From assembly GCA_029876055.1 (NCBI GenBank), contig CM056878.1, forward strand, positions 4,340,001 through 4,404,000: a stretch of DNA of 64,000 nt, written 5' to 3'. Source of the stretch: Madurella fahalii. Taxonomy: Eukaryota > Ascomycota > Sordariomycetes > Sordariales. The first letter of the stretch is position 1; every line of letters begins with the position of its first letter. Shown here piece by piece: positions 12,788 through 23,429 of this stretch. The position numbers and the translations under genes are program-made. The notes beneath the pieces are model-generated. The model had not been told where the DNA came from, made no database searches, and was given only the letters and a program-made list of their open reading frames with translations.

Positions 12788-14610
12788 CTAACTGACCTTG
12801 CTATCATCTGTGATCGGCAACACGAGAGTCATGGTCTACATCTCAACACCAACCCCAACCGTCTCCCCTTCCGGGAGCTAAATGCCGTGATATCGCTGGA
12901 AGAAGCGGGCGATAGCATAAGCTGCCTCGGCCAAAGCGAAATCCACTTGCCATCCCGTTATCTAAATTCAAAATCGTGAAGATATTGTGACCTAATCCCT
13001 AGGCAAATGCGTGGCCCGCCGCTGAAGGGTAGACAGCCATAATTCTGGCGGACCTGATCCTTGAAGAAGGAAGAACATCATCCTACCTTTTGGGACGGAA
13101 CATTTCAGCGTCGAGTCCGTAACAGATTGGGACGACAATGCAGCGTGTAAACGCTATATGCAACCGCGCTCCCAACTGGTATTAGGATGGGATATTTTCA
13201 GTCCGGCCCCCCGCCGGTTGGGAGAACCGTCGTCTTTGCAGCAACGCGAGTCTTGAGAGGGACCGAGGGATACAGCTGAAGCACTAACCGTCCTTAGCAG
13301 CGGTAAGTATCAAGGCAGCCTGGCGATTAATGTGCGAGGCGGCCTACCTTCGTTAATGACATTCCGAAGGTACTTCAGTTTCCGCAAATCATCCCTTGTC
13401 AAGGGCTCCCCATCCCCTAGGGCTGAAATCTTGGCACGCACCTTTTCCATGGACTTCGAGTGTCTTAGAGCATGTAGTTAGTATCAGTGAGTGGACAATG
13501 GGGGCTCAAACGGGGCCATATGATCCACGGAGTGTATAAAACAAGTCAAGCCGTCGTGTAACGTCCGGTGGCCAAGATGTTGACAATGCGGCCCCTTAAG
13601 GCGGTCCTATCCAGGAACGACTTGGCCGCCGTCCTCAAGAAGACGTACCTCCCAGCATCTGTCTCATCATCCTCGGAAGGAGTGCCTCCTCGGAGATTTT
13701 TATCGATCAACCTGTCTGCAAATGTGTCAACCTGGCAACAAGCCTTGCGGAAACTGCGCCCTTCAGTGAGCCAGTAGAGATCGAACAACCGAAGCGCTGG
13801 ATGATGTAACTCTGGACCAAGCTAAAGCCCCAGCAAAACTTCTGTTCCAGGGAGCCGGGCGAGGACTTGAAACTGCAGATGGATACTCCGAAGAGAAATG
13901 CAGTCGTTATATCCAAAATAAATCGAAGAAGAGATGCTGCAGACCGATTATCCCCCCTCCCCCCCCCCAAGATTGCGGCAAACTGTTTAATAGGTCGTCC
14001 ATCGGCTCTTCGAAAAGCTTGAGATCTTCATACTGTTGATGGACGAGTTGAAGTCTCAGTCAAAGTCGGGAACGCTTCTGTTTCACGCCTCGCCTTCCTG
14101 GGTAAATATGCCATCGTCGAACATTGGGAAGGTGAGGGCACACCGTGGGCCGAAGCTCCAGTCCGGCCACAATGCTCAGTGCCTGCTCGCTCACTCACAG
14201 CTCGTCTCAGCATCCTCACTTCCAAACCTGGTTGACAGAATTTCCTCGAGATTTGGGCTAACCGACTGTGCCGTATGTCGGTGTAAGAAGGAAGACCTGC
14301 TTCAAAGTATACCCGGTCTGCCGGAAGTGGAAAATGAAAAGCTCCATCAGTTGTGATTCCGCAAAGGTATGGAAGATCTGCTCAAAGAGATCTACTCCAA
14401 TGGACGGCTGATTTCGAGCAGAGGCGGGTCGCAGCGGCCGGGTTCCTTGGCGATGGCGTCGAGCACCTGCTCGTGATAGCCGCTTCTTATTTAAAACGAA
14501 TACTTACTTACTTTTTGCTTCTTTCTTTACCTCCCTAATAGCAGTTCAGTATCATCCCGAGGAGGAGCAGGACAGTGAGAACCACAATTGCAGGACGCTG
14601 AATATCGCTC
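12788..14610 (-). pseudogene. Cytochrome P450 (CYP52/CYP539-like) relic
   Basis: Reading the minus strand across changing frames recovers most of a P450. In order: an N-terminal membrane anchor (VVLTVLLLLGMIL near 14,570), FRQTGYTLKQ (14,310), DGIFTQEGEA (14,110), LQHLFFD plus FLFGVS (13,900), YVFLRTAAKSFLDRTALRGR and NILATGRYTTA (helix I region, 13,560-13,640), GDGEPLTRDDLRKLKYLRNV (13,400), LQLYPSVPLKTRVAA (13,230), YGLDAEMFRPKR (13,100) and the heme motif FSGGPRICLG at 12,997-13,026, then FALAEAAYA near the end. The blocks are in different frames and contain stops, so no functional protein results. Some former introns are still visible, for example GTAGGC after the LRNVINE block. The block order and the TGRYTTA/FSGGPRICLG text fit microsomal n-alkane or fatty-acid hydroxylases. 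Subfamily assignment is tentative. Confidence 0.88.
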
Positions 14611-15379
14611 CTGATGAGGAAGGGAGCTAAGGTCGGTGGGTGAAGCAAGAGGATGTCAAATACAAACATACGCGTCTCCAGATGCATCAATCATAGTAGA
14701 CTACCTTGCGCATGGATGCTCGTTTTCTAGAATGCGCCGCAACAGGTAGAAGGCCCAGTCTTACTGAGGCCTTCGCGTCGGCATTTTCCGTTACAAGTTT
14801 GTTACGCGCCGGGCGAGGCGACGATGTTGGACCCCACCCCGGAAAGGGCGGGCGGCCCTACTACCCCTATCTAAACTTCGTGCCAGGCGACGTACCTTGC
14901 TTGGTGAGTCAAAGTGTAGGGCACCCGTTTGTCATAAGGACAGGGATTATTGTTCTTTGTCAAATCCCCTCATCCTTATCAGGGGCCAGACCACATGGGG
15001 CGAATCGATGGCTTGGCTAAATACGCGGTTTCCAGTTTTCTTCGACGATTGGCTATAGCAACAACTTTTAAGAACGAACCACCAACAAAAGGCTTCCCAT
15101 TCCTCCCTGTTTCTAATTTTTGTGACGCTTCCATGTCGCCTCTCGTGACGCAATTGCTCAACCACACTCTTGAATTCCATGATGATGTCCCGTAAACCTG
15201 ATTTCGAAGAACGCTCGCAAGGAATTCCGCCATCAGTGCCAACAGCTACGGACTAGTCGTCTATAAATCCGATCTTGTCTGCCATGAAAGACCCAGGCCA
15301 GCAACACGTTTGTCACCAAACTCGAGCGACTAGAGAACAGCTGAAAATTTCTGCGTTTCAATTTCTCCTAACTCTCAAG
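14611..15379. other. Intergenic / hydrophobin promoter region
   Basis: No gene supported. The right part is the hydrophobin promoter and contains a TATA box listed separately. Confidence 0.6.
15262..15267 (+). promoter_or_regulatory. TATA box of the hydrophobin gene
   Basis: TATAAA lies about 115 bases upstream of the hydrophobin ATG, a usual distance for a strongly expressed fungal gene. Confidence 0.55.
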
Positions 15380-15806
15380 ATGAAGATCACGTTTGCCACC
15401 ACCGTGGTAGTAATCACCGGCATTGCCGCCGCCTTTCCAGCATCAGTTGGCGAGCGTCAGTCGTACGTTCCCTGCAGTGGCCTCTACGGGACGGCCCAAT
15501 GCTGCGCTACAGATGTCCTTGGTGTTGCCGACCTTGACTGCGGTGGTCGTAAGTGATGAACATAGGCCCATGTCATGTTAGGATCAATATTGAATCTCAT
15601 TCCCGTAGCACCAACGACTCCTACTAGCGCAGATAACTTTAGCGAGGTCTGTGCAGCTATTGGGCAGCGTGCCCGCTGTTGCGTCCTCCCGATTGCAAGT
15701 TGGCCCCGAGGTTCACTCCCTGTTCGTTGAAATAGATTAAGTTACTAACTAGCGGCAGCTTGGACAAAGCATCCTTTGCAACACTCCAGCGGGCGTTGTT
15801 GACTAG
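15380..15806 (+). CDS. Class II hydrophobin, secreted surface protein
   Basis: Hydrophobins self-assemble at air-water and hydrophobic interfaces and coat aerial hyphae and spores. Exons 15380-15548, 15609-15694 and 15759-15806 give exactly 100 residues. Residues 1-18 are a signal peptide ending near IAAAFP. The mature part has eight cysteines, C32, C41-C42, C54, C71, C80-C81 and C92, spaced C-8-CC-11-C-16-C-8-CC-10-C, the class II pattern, with class II text CSGLYGTAQCC, DLDC and RARCCVLP. Intron 1 is GTAAGT...TAG. Intron 2 needs a GC donor (ATT then GCAAGT, acceptor GGCAG, CTAAC branch at 15745). Using the nearest GT donor instead would insert nine extra residues (ASWPRGSLP) between CC and the last Cys. 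The gene is apparently functional. Confidence 0.93.
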
Positions 15807-16218
15807 TCCGTCGTCTGGAGCCTTGCACAAGACCTGAAGGAGTACTGGGACATTAGCATTAGCTTGGATGCATAGTGCACGACAACGTAATATAGTACGG
15901 ACAGGAAGTGGGAAGCACTATTTGCAGGTACCTTAATCAGCGCACAGTCTTTACCAGTTCAACTTTACAATACCGCAATGGAATTACCCGGTAGACAAGA
16001 CCTAATCTGATCTATGTTATGATCGTTCACAAGTAGAATTATCTTTGCCGTGTTTACGTTGCTTTTGTAAGCAGAGGTACAGGTCGGTGAAGTGGCTTGG
16101 AATTACTGATTATGGCTGTCGCATGGATTAAACAACCGTGACTGCGGCAAATACCGGTGCTGCTATGTATACATTTATCATTCGGCAAATAGAAATGCCA
16201 TGCTCGGTCCGCCCACGG
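15807..16218. other. Convergent spacer, hydrophobin to xylanase
   Basis: 3' flanks of two convergent genes. Nothing else seen. Confidence 0.6.
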
Positions 16219-17476
16219 TTAGGCAGTCCAAAGGTTCACTGAACGGGGACCTTTGCCGGGGCGCCTTGTCTTGTTGGTCAAGGCCTCGACAACACCATCG
16301 TACGCAGGATGGGTGGTGAAGTTCTCGAACCACAAAAGAGCCGCACCTTCGCCTTCAAAGACATAGGGAACCCAGCTAAACGGATCATAGAAGTCCCAAA
16401 TCGTCACGCCAATGCAACCCTTGACCTGCACACAAGCTCCGACAACCTTAGAGCATGTTAGCGCACGCTTGTGGAATAGCAAAATCATGACGAGACTTAC
16501 ATTTTTATAGGCCTCTCTCTGTTGAGCTAGGTTGGTAGGTGTGGCTGGTGTCCTGAGCCGAATATCGAGTTCAGTCAGAGCAACCTCAACACCGAGGTCG
16601 GCAAACCCCTTGATGGCGTCGATGTGTTCGTCGAGTGTGGGGTGGTCCTCAGCAATCAAGTGCGCTTGTAAACCCATGCCATCGATTTTGATGCCTGCCT
16701 TCCGCAGCATCTTGACAATCCTCTTGGCGCCTTCCACCTTGAGTCCGGGGCTCTCAAGGTTGTAATCGTTGTAGTACAGCTTGGCAAAGGGATCGACCTT
16801 TGCAGCGGTCTTGAAAGCGAGCTTGATGTATTCCTCGCCAAGCACCTGATAGAAGACGGATTCACGATAGGTGCCGTCTTCGTTCAGCGCCTCGTTGACC
16901 ACGTCCCAGGCATAGCATTGGCCTCTCCAGTGACGGACCACCTTGGTGACGTGGTCTACGATGACGGAACGGAGCTCGTCGGGGGTCCAAGTTGTATTCT
17001 CCACCCACGGGGCGAGCTGGCTGTGCCAGACAAGGGCGTGGCATCTGAGGTACATGCCGGCCTTTCTCCCCTTGGATGTGACGATGTCGCCCTCGGTGAA
17101 GTTGAACACGCCTTGTTCCGGCTCGGTGAATAGCCACTACACGCATGGATAATGTCAGCATAGGACGGTACGATGGTGGGGTACGGGACTTTGCCACACT
17201 AACCTTCTGGCCGTTGGTGGGAGTGGTCTGACCGAACTCACCCGACTCCCACATGATGTGGTCGTACGTTGGATACGCAGCCTCTAGCCCGGCACGCTCG
17301 CGCTGGCCGGGGGAGTCGGTGGCAGCTCCAAAATACTTCAGTCCTGCCCGCTTGGCATAGTGGTCGAGACCTTTCTTGTGTGGAGAGTGATCTGTTGGTG
17401 GGCAGTGGTCCTTGCCAGCCAGGGCAAGCGGCGAAGCGGCCAAGAAGAGGAGCGAAGAAGCCCAAGGGAGATGCAT
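16219..17476 (-). CDS. GH10 endo-1,4-beta-xylanase, secreted
   Basis: Retaining endo-xylanase that cuts the beta-1,4 xylan backbone of plant hemicellulose outside the cell. Exons (minus) 17204-17476, 16501-17136 and 16219-16446 join in phase 0 to 378 residues; the introns are GTTAGT...TAG and GTAAGT...AAG. Residues 1-20 are a signal peptide (MHLPWASSLLFLAASPLALA). The catalytic domain fills the rest: the acid/base Glu lies in AWDVVNEALN (about residue 173) and the nucleophile in VALTELDIRL (about residue 280). Other GH10 landmarks are CHALVWHSQ, GLQAHL and, near the C terminus, the TIWDFYDPFSW segment followed by GEGAALLW. No cellulose-binding module is present. All key residues are kept, so the enzyme should be active. 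Confidence 0.95.
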
Positions 17477-18870
17477 CTTGACGACTCGAGTTTAGTAAGC
17501 CCCCTCAGTGGAAAGAGACGAGTGCATGATGTGCCTCGAATAGTTCGGGCAGGAAGCTCTCCTTTTAAGGGCACCCGGCTCTCGACATGGGCTTGCGGTC
17601 CGCATCTCCACCTGAAGGGAACTGTAGCGTTCTCTATGCGGCCCAGACCATAGCGGGATACAACTCCGTGTCCAGTTTCCGGGATTCGTGGTTCCCTTGC
17701 CGAGGTGCGTGCCGTGCAGAGGTTGGACCGTTGGGGCCTCAAGTGCTTGCTTTACCTAATGGAGCACCTCGGAGCCGGGCCGTGGACCAGGCTCGTGGAG
17801 CATGGTCTGAGCTTCTGGACCCACCCGTTGGCCTGTGATAGGGAAAGGAAATCTCGGCTGTCAGGTACGCGGGAGCTAATGGTGTTGCTATTCAGCCGAA
17901 TATCAGTAGCGGCAGACAGACGCGCCGCCAAGCATCCCCCAAAGGCCTACCTTATCCGTCATCAGCTTTGGCGGTGCTTCTTGGCTTCCAGCCGTTGCGC
18001 AGCGACCACAGACCGGTTAAAACAATGGGGTGGTTGTTTGTATTTTGCCGGGTGGACTGCACATCTTGGCGAACCCGGGCGTGCAACTTGCCAATGTGCC
18101 GCGATGCTCGCACTTGGTAGCGCAAACGGAATTTAGGATGGGCTCAACCTGAGTTGTAAAATCAACAAGTATAGACTACTCGAGGCCCGTGTAAACGCCA
18201 ATAACCCGCTCCGTGCTGAAATCCTCATTCCCTACCTTCATGCCGGTGTTGCTGGGTGCAGGCGGGAGTTGGAGATATACGTTGGGTGTTGTCTATCACC
18301 GGACCCATTTGGTGCCAATGCTTGGCAAGTGAGGGGAATGCGGGGTTGGATTGTCATGTTGGGGAAATCCACAACTGCAAGAACTAATGTACCGCCTCGG
18401 GTTCTTCAAGCTGCATTGCCGGGTTGGGGATTCGTAATTCTTTAACTCCATTTACGTAGGCTTCGGATAGATATTAATTAAGTAATTGGTAGCTGAGGTG
18501 ACAAACAATCCGGGCAAATGCGTTTGGCCTGAACCATTGAAGCGCTAATAACGTTACTACACGTTCAAGCAATGACATCACCGACTGGAGACACGCAATG
18601 ATGTCATTCCGACCGTTGAGCAGTCGGGTACTTGAATCTCGGACGTCATTTGATTTGTATGCCAATGAGTACCTTGGTAAACAGCACTTGCAAATCCGTT
18701 GCTTTTGTTCCTTATATACCTTAAAAAGCTGAGCTTGACTTCTGGTTGTACTGTACTGTACCATTTTGAGCATCCCGTTCCTGCCGACCACAACCCACAT
18801 TTCAACACTCAGCGCAATCCAGGCCCAGGCCCAATCAGCAATCAACCTTTACTTCCAGATTCCATCTACA
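17477..18870. other. Divergent promoter region, xylanase / mitochondrial protein
   Basis: About 1.4 kb between two divergent genes. No gene supported. Contains TACTGTACTGTACC near 18,750, about 110 bases before the downstream ATG. Confidence 0.55.
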
Positions 18871-20130
18871 ATGTTGCCAAGTCGGTTCGCAACACGAGTA
18901 GCTCCCGGCGCCTCCCGCGGTACCCGGCTCCTCCGTTACCCCCGCTCAACGCAGCGTTGTTTCCAGTCAACAACGACAACAACGGGCGGGGCGAATTCAT
19001 CACATTTCATGTCGGGCGTTGCGGGTGGAATGGCTGGCGCGTCGCTTCTTTATGGGATCTATATCATGACGCCGTCTGGGAAGATGGCCCGGAAACTCAA
19101 CGCGGCGGCGAGAGAGACGGACAAACGATATCAGCAAGTGGCCGCCACGATAAAGGACAAAACACCGAATACGGACGAGGCCGTTGACAAGATCAAGCAA
19201 GTCTGCTACTCGTATGTAGCCTGGGTCCCCGGTGGGCGTCAATATGTTGACGCGGCTTTCAATGACTTTGCCGCCATCCGGGAGAACCACAGCGAGGAGG
19301 TGGACAAGATCGTGGATGAGACGTATCGGGAGTTCCAGGACATTGCGCGTGCTGGCCTCAGCATCGAAGCGGCATCCAAGGCATATGACGCCTTGACGGA
19401 TTTGGCCAAGAAACTCGCCAGCCTTAGCGGGAGCGCCGCCGATCAAATCCTTGAGCGCCACCCGCAGCTGAAGGAGAAAGTTGGCGGGCCGATCAACCAG
19501 CTTAAGCAGATGGGTGCGCAGTACGGGCCCGAGGCGAGGAAACTGGTCGATGATACGTGGAAACAAATAAATGATGTCATGGCTAGCGGCTTTTCCAGCG
19601 AGAGCGCAGACAAGGTGCGGAGGCTGGTTGATGATCGGACGCAGCAGCTCCGCCGTATTGGCGATGACCTGTGGGAGAAGGGTCTGGAGCAGGCAAAACC
19701 TTATTTGGACAAGAGTCCTGAGGTCAAGGAACTTGTCATGGGAAACCAGGACATTCTCAAGGAAGGGAACGTGGCCGCTTTGTTCAAGCAAGTCCGGAGA
19801 TTGGGGGAGGTTGGTGACACTGGCAAGCTCGAAGACTACGTCAAGCAAGCGGTCGACAAGGCGAAGTCGGCCGGGAGGCGCGGCTCGCCGGCGACTGTGG
19901 GAGGTGGAAACAGTAGTATTTCGGTATTGGGCCAGTTTCTAGGCGCATCTTCGAATGATACGGGCCGCAAGCTTCAAGAGAACATCGACCTGCTGGCCGA
20001 GGTGGTGGATAAGCACTCGGCCGAAGGCAAAGAGCTGTTGGAGGAAACCAAGAACGACTTGCGAAAGGTGTTGCAGGAAAAGGCCAACAAGGCACGGAAA
20101 ATCGTCGAAAATGCGCAGGAGTCGCAATGA
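18871..20130 (+). CDS. LEA/apolipoprotein-like mitochondrial membrane protein
   Basis: Intronless, 419 residues from the ATG at 18871; no upstream in-frame ATG was found. Residues 1-35 are Arg/Ser-rich, without acidic residues, and amphipathic, as in a mitochondrial presequence. Residues 48-66 (MSGVAGGMAGASLLYGIYI) form a glycine-rich membrane span. The remainder is almost entirely charged helix with repeated Asp/Lys/Ala heptads (VDKIVDETYREF, ARKLVDDTWKQI, VRRLVDDRTQQL), typical of LEA-like or apolipoprotein-like proteins. Inference: a mitochondrial membrane protein exposing a long amphipathic helical domain, possibly in stress protection or membrane shaping. No catalytic motif is present. 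I do not recognise a characterised family. Confidence 0.85.
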   Translation: MLPSRFATRVAPGASRGTRLLRYPRSTQRCFQSTTTTTGGANSSHFMSGVAGGMAGASLLYGIYIMTPSGKMARKLNAAARETDKRYQQVAATIKDKTPNTDEAVDKIKQVCYSYVAWVPGGRQYVDAAFNDFAAIRENHSEEVDKIVDETYREFQDIARAGLSIEAASKAYDALTDLAKKLASLSGSAADQILERHPQLKEKVGGPINQLKQMGAQYGPEARKLVDDTWKQINDVMASGFSSESADKVRRLVDDRTQQLRRIGDDLWEKGLEQAKPYLDKSPEVKELVMGNQDILKEGNVAALFKQVRRLGEVGDTGKLEDYVKQAVDKAKSAGRRGSPATVGGGNSSISVLGQFLGASSNDTGRKLQENIDLLAEVVDKHSAEGKELLEETKNDLRKVLQEKANKARKIVENAQESQ

Positions 20131-20631
20131 GACTCAGGGACAATATGATAGAAAGCCTCTTGGGATCGCAATATCTCAAATAATTAATACCTAGACCTCC
20201 GGTTTGCTCCGATGATATGCCCCTCCATCGGCTTCTGGCGGGCTCATGGATTGAGGCGGTGTACCCCACTCAACTCCCCGCATTTCACAAAGGCAGCAGC
20301 CCGCGTTGCCAAGCACCTGTCTTGTAGACATCATGACGACAAGCTGAAGCCAGAATCCGTATGTTCTTTGAGCCTGCCCTCCAGACCTTCGGCTTCCTTC
20401 AGGACGCGTCAAGCGATCGATCTCGAGCCATCCAGCCATTATCGGGTCGATGTCTGATCGAAACGGCCACACAAGCCGCACTCTGAAGAAAATTACCTCT
20501 GCAGCATCTTCGTTTAGACAAACTTGGATGAGGCCCAAGGAATTGATGTCAGGCTGCTATCAACAACCCACCCCGCAATTCTTGACAGCCTGAGCCACTC
20601 GCACCGGAGTACCTTTTCGCTCAGGGCAAAG
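20131..20631. other. Short intergenic region upstream of the LanC-like gene
   Basis: Nothing but 3' flank and promoter sequence seen. Confidence 0.5.
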
Positions 20632-21841
20632 ATGGATCAGAGATACATCGTGATCGACTCACCTGACCTCCTCACCGTCGACAACACAGATTCTTACCTG
20701 ACTGCAGCCCTAGAGGATATCGTTGCCAATTATCCTCCACGGAACAGGTACCCCCACGAAATATTACAGGGATTGTGGAGCGGGCCAACCGGCATAGCGT
20801 ACCTTTTGCTACAGGTCTCTTCCCACAGGCCTGACCTGGTCATTGCCGGCCAGCCGGCGGAACAATGGGCCCGACGGTACATCATGGCTCCTGGTTCCCG
20901 TGGCCACAATCTCCGCCTTGGTTCTCACGGCTGTGGTGTGAGCGACGAGAAATTGGCCTATGAAGCAGTGCGCTCCGCTGTGTCGAAGGACTTGGGCCAT
21001 GTGCGCCAGTTCGTCTCGTCGGTATCCCAAGTTCTGGCCGTCGAGGAGTATCCTGACGAAAATCTCTATGGGCGTGCAGGGACGCTATACCTACTGCGTA
21101 TGGTTCGTCATTGGGTTCCCGGTAGCAATGGCCTCGTGGATCCGGCCATCGCCGAGATCTCCAATACCATTTTGAACCGTGGTCCGCATTGGAAGTGGCA
21201 TGGCCGGCGTTACCTGGGCGCTGTGCACGGCGATATCGGTATCGTAACCCAGCTCATTCTCACATCGCCGTCGTTAGCCCCTCGGCTGCAGCCCGTACTT
21301 GAGAAGCTATTGGGCATGCAACTACCCGACGGCAACTGGCCCAGTTCCGAGGAGAGTGGGGGGAGCGGGAAAGGCTTGGTTCAATTCTGTCACGGTGCCC
21401 CAGGGTTTGTCATTTCGTTGTCAGCCTTGCGATCTTACTTTCCAGACTTGCACGATCGGATCGACCATGGGATCAGGAGGGGCAGAGAATGCATATGGAT
21501 CCAGGGGCTTCTGAAAAAGGAGCCGAATCTGTGTCATGGAATATTTGGAAATGCACTGTACGTCTCCATACCCTGATGCTCGAAGCCCTGTTGGTAAATT
21601 CTAGTACTAATGGGGAACCAGAGCGCTGCATCACGGACCGGAGCGTGAACACTTTCTTGCCGTAGCTACTCCGGAGAACGTAGCTCGCATGAAAAGTTCA
21701 GACCCAACCGGATCAGTGTTTGAACGGGCTGACTATGGGCGCTCTTATTCGACGCTGACTAGCTATGCCCCTTGTGCTGCATGGACCTGGTTGGTTTATC
21801 AGACAAAGGAACCCAAGATCCTTGGATATAATGACGTTTAA
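20632..21841 (+). CDS. LanC-like (LANCL) family protein
   Basis: Exons 20632-21557 and 21622-21841 (intron GTACGT...CAG with a CTAAT branch) give 381 residues. The chosen ATG is the first in frame; the open frame extends upstream without another ATG. The alpha/alpha-barrel signature repeats are visible: LWSGPTGIAYLL (48-59), GRAGTLYLL (147-155), GAVHGDIGI (196-204), FCHGAPGF (252-259) and LCHGIFGNALAL (300-311). Zinc ligands are Cys253, Cys301 and His302, as in bacterial LanC and eukaryotic LANCL. LANCL proteins add glutathione to dehydroamino acids in proteins; whether the fungal member does so is unknown. It stands alone with no lanthipeptide precursor beside it. Confidence 0.9.
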
Positions 21842-23429
21842 GTGATGTTCTAGACATTGCTAGCTTAGGTGTCTGATTCCTGTTATATAGTGGGTCTGGT
21901 ATGTGCATTGCTGCGCATACAGTACCTTAATCATACTTTGCCTTTGGTATGGGCATGGAACATGTCGAGTGCATTCTGTTTCATCAGATTTTGTTGTTTA
22001 GTTAGCCTAACCTCATTCTGATCATCTATGTCTTCGCCCTAATAAGCGCTACTATTGTTAGCGTTTTTCTCGTTACGTTAGTCAATCTCCTATTTCAGAG
22101 GTGTATAGTAAGGTTAGATACGTCTGTTACCAATAGGAATAGCGAGTTTCCAAAAACTATCCCCGGGGATCTGGGGCGCTCTGATCAGAGGGCGGGGTTT
22201 ACGAGGATAAAGCCCTGGATGCTGGGTCTTATGGAGGACCTATTTTCGTTAAATCCCTTTAGGCTAGTGATATTTAGACAGGATATCACATTTTATACCA
22301 TTTTCCATACCCGTGACCCACTCAATTCAAGCACTGTTCCCGCGTGTAAGGTAATTGTCATCTGATAAGAGGAAACTCTATCTGCATTTATTCTTTTGAC
22401 CTTGTTTGGGCTATAGGAACTAACCGTTTATTCGGAAGCCTAGAGCCCAATGGTTGCAGGAATTTCGTCTCTTCGACATAGCTTATATCCTCCCTTTTAG
22501 TAGCAGAGTCATCCGCATTCGGGGTGTGATAAGACTGATAAGCACTTCCTGTCCTTACTTCTGGCGGAACCTACACAAGGCAACCGTAGATATGTGTATA
22601 GTGCTGGTGTGTTGCTGCGCCACGCGCGTAAAGAACTAGGCTGAATGGATAAATTTACTACATAGGGGCCTTTGACAGTCTTATAAACGTACACACTATA
22701 TACTCCCCATTCTGCCTTTTTCTTGACCATGAAAATGCCATACATACGGCTTCAAGATAACGTTGTAACTCTCATTTGGCTTGTGAGGCGTCTATGTTGT
22801 CCGCGGCATGGGATGTCAGGTGAAGCGGATGAACGGGCTCCCATCATTTTTCTGCAGCATGATTGTCTTTCGAATGAATCTGTATATTAATCCTCTGATT
22901 CCTAGTCAGGATTTGCGCATGCGTGCTATCCTTCGGTTATCCGGTAACCCATCGTGGTTGAGGAAGGACTCTTCTCTCGCGACAGCAGTGGTGCCTGATC
23001 ATCACCGGCAAATCAACTACGTCCATATCTTTGATTTTTCCCTCACGCATCAATTGAGATGGTACCAGCGCCCGAACCTGTGGCTCCTGCAAAAATGCAA
23101 CCTCCGCTCCCACCACGGCGAGCAACAACTCCTTTCACCCCTCCATACACGCCCACGTCGAGCACATCCAACATATCATCGTGTCCGAGGGGTCTGAAAA
23201 TACCTCCTCTTTACCAACATTGTGACTATCCGGAAATGAGGCCCCTGCTACCACAACGACCGGCCCGAGCCCCCCTCCCACACCTCCCATCACTCCGCAA
23301 GCCTCCCAGCCACACTTTCATCACGGAGCCATATCAGATAGATCAGATTCTAGTTGCCAAGACCTTTAGAATCTTAATCCAGCGCCAGGGTCGGGCTCTA
23401 AACCACGTTCCTTTTCGGGCTTATTCACG
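21842..23429. other. AT-rich intergenic region
   Basis: No gene. Holds a diverged copy of the LTR-like repeat (listed separately) and degenerate AT-rich sequence. The Pro-rich open frame at 23059-23430 may be the lost start of the HET gene that follows, but no motif proves it. Confidence 0.5.
22143..22424 (+). repeat. Diverged copy of the 0.42-kb LTR-like repeat
   Basis: Shares ordered blocks with the elements at 34309 and 36709: a CTCTGATCAGAGGG-type palindromic block, a block ending in GACCTATTTTC, and CTATCTGCATTTATTC followed by GACCTTGTTTGGGCTAT. The 3' third does not align and no target duplication was found, so this is an old fragment. Confidence 0.5.
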
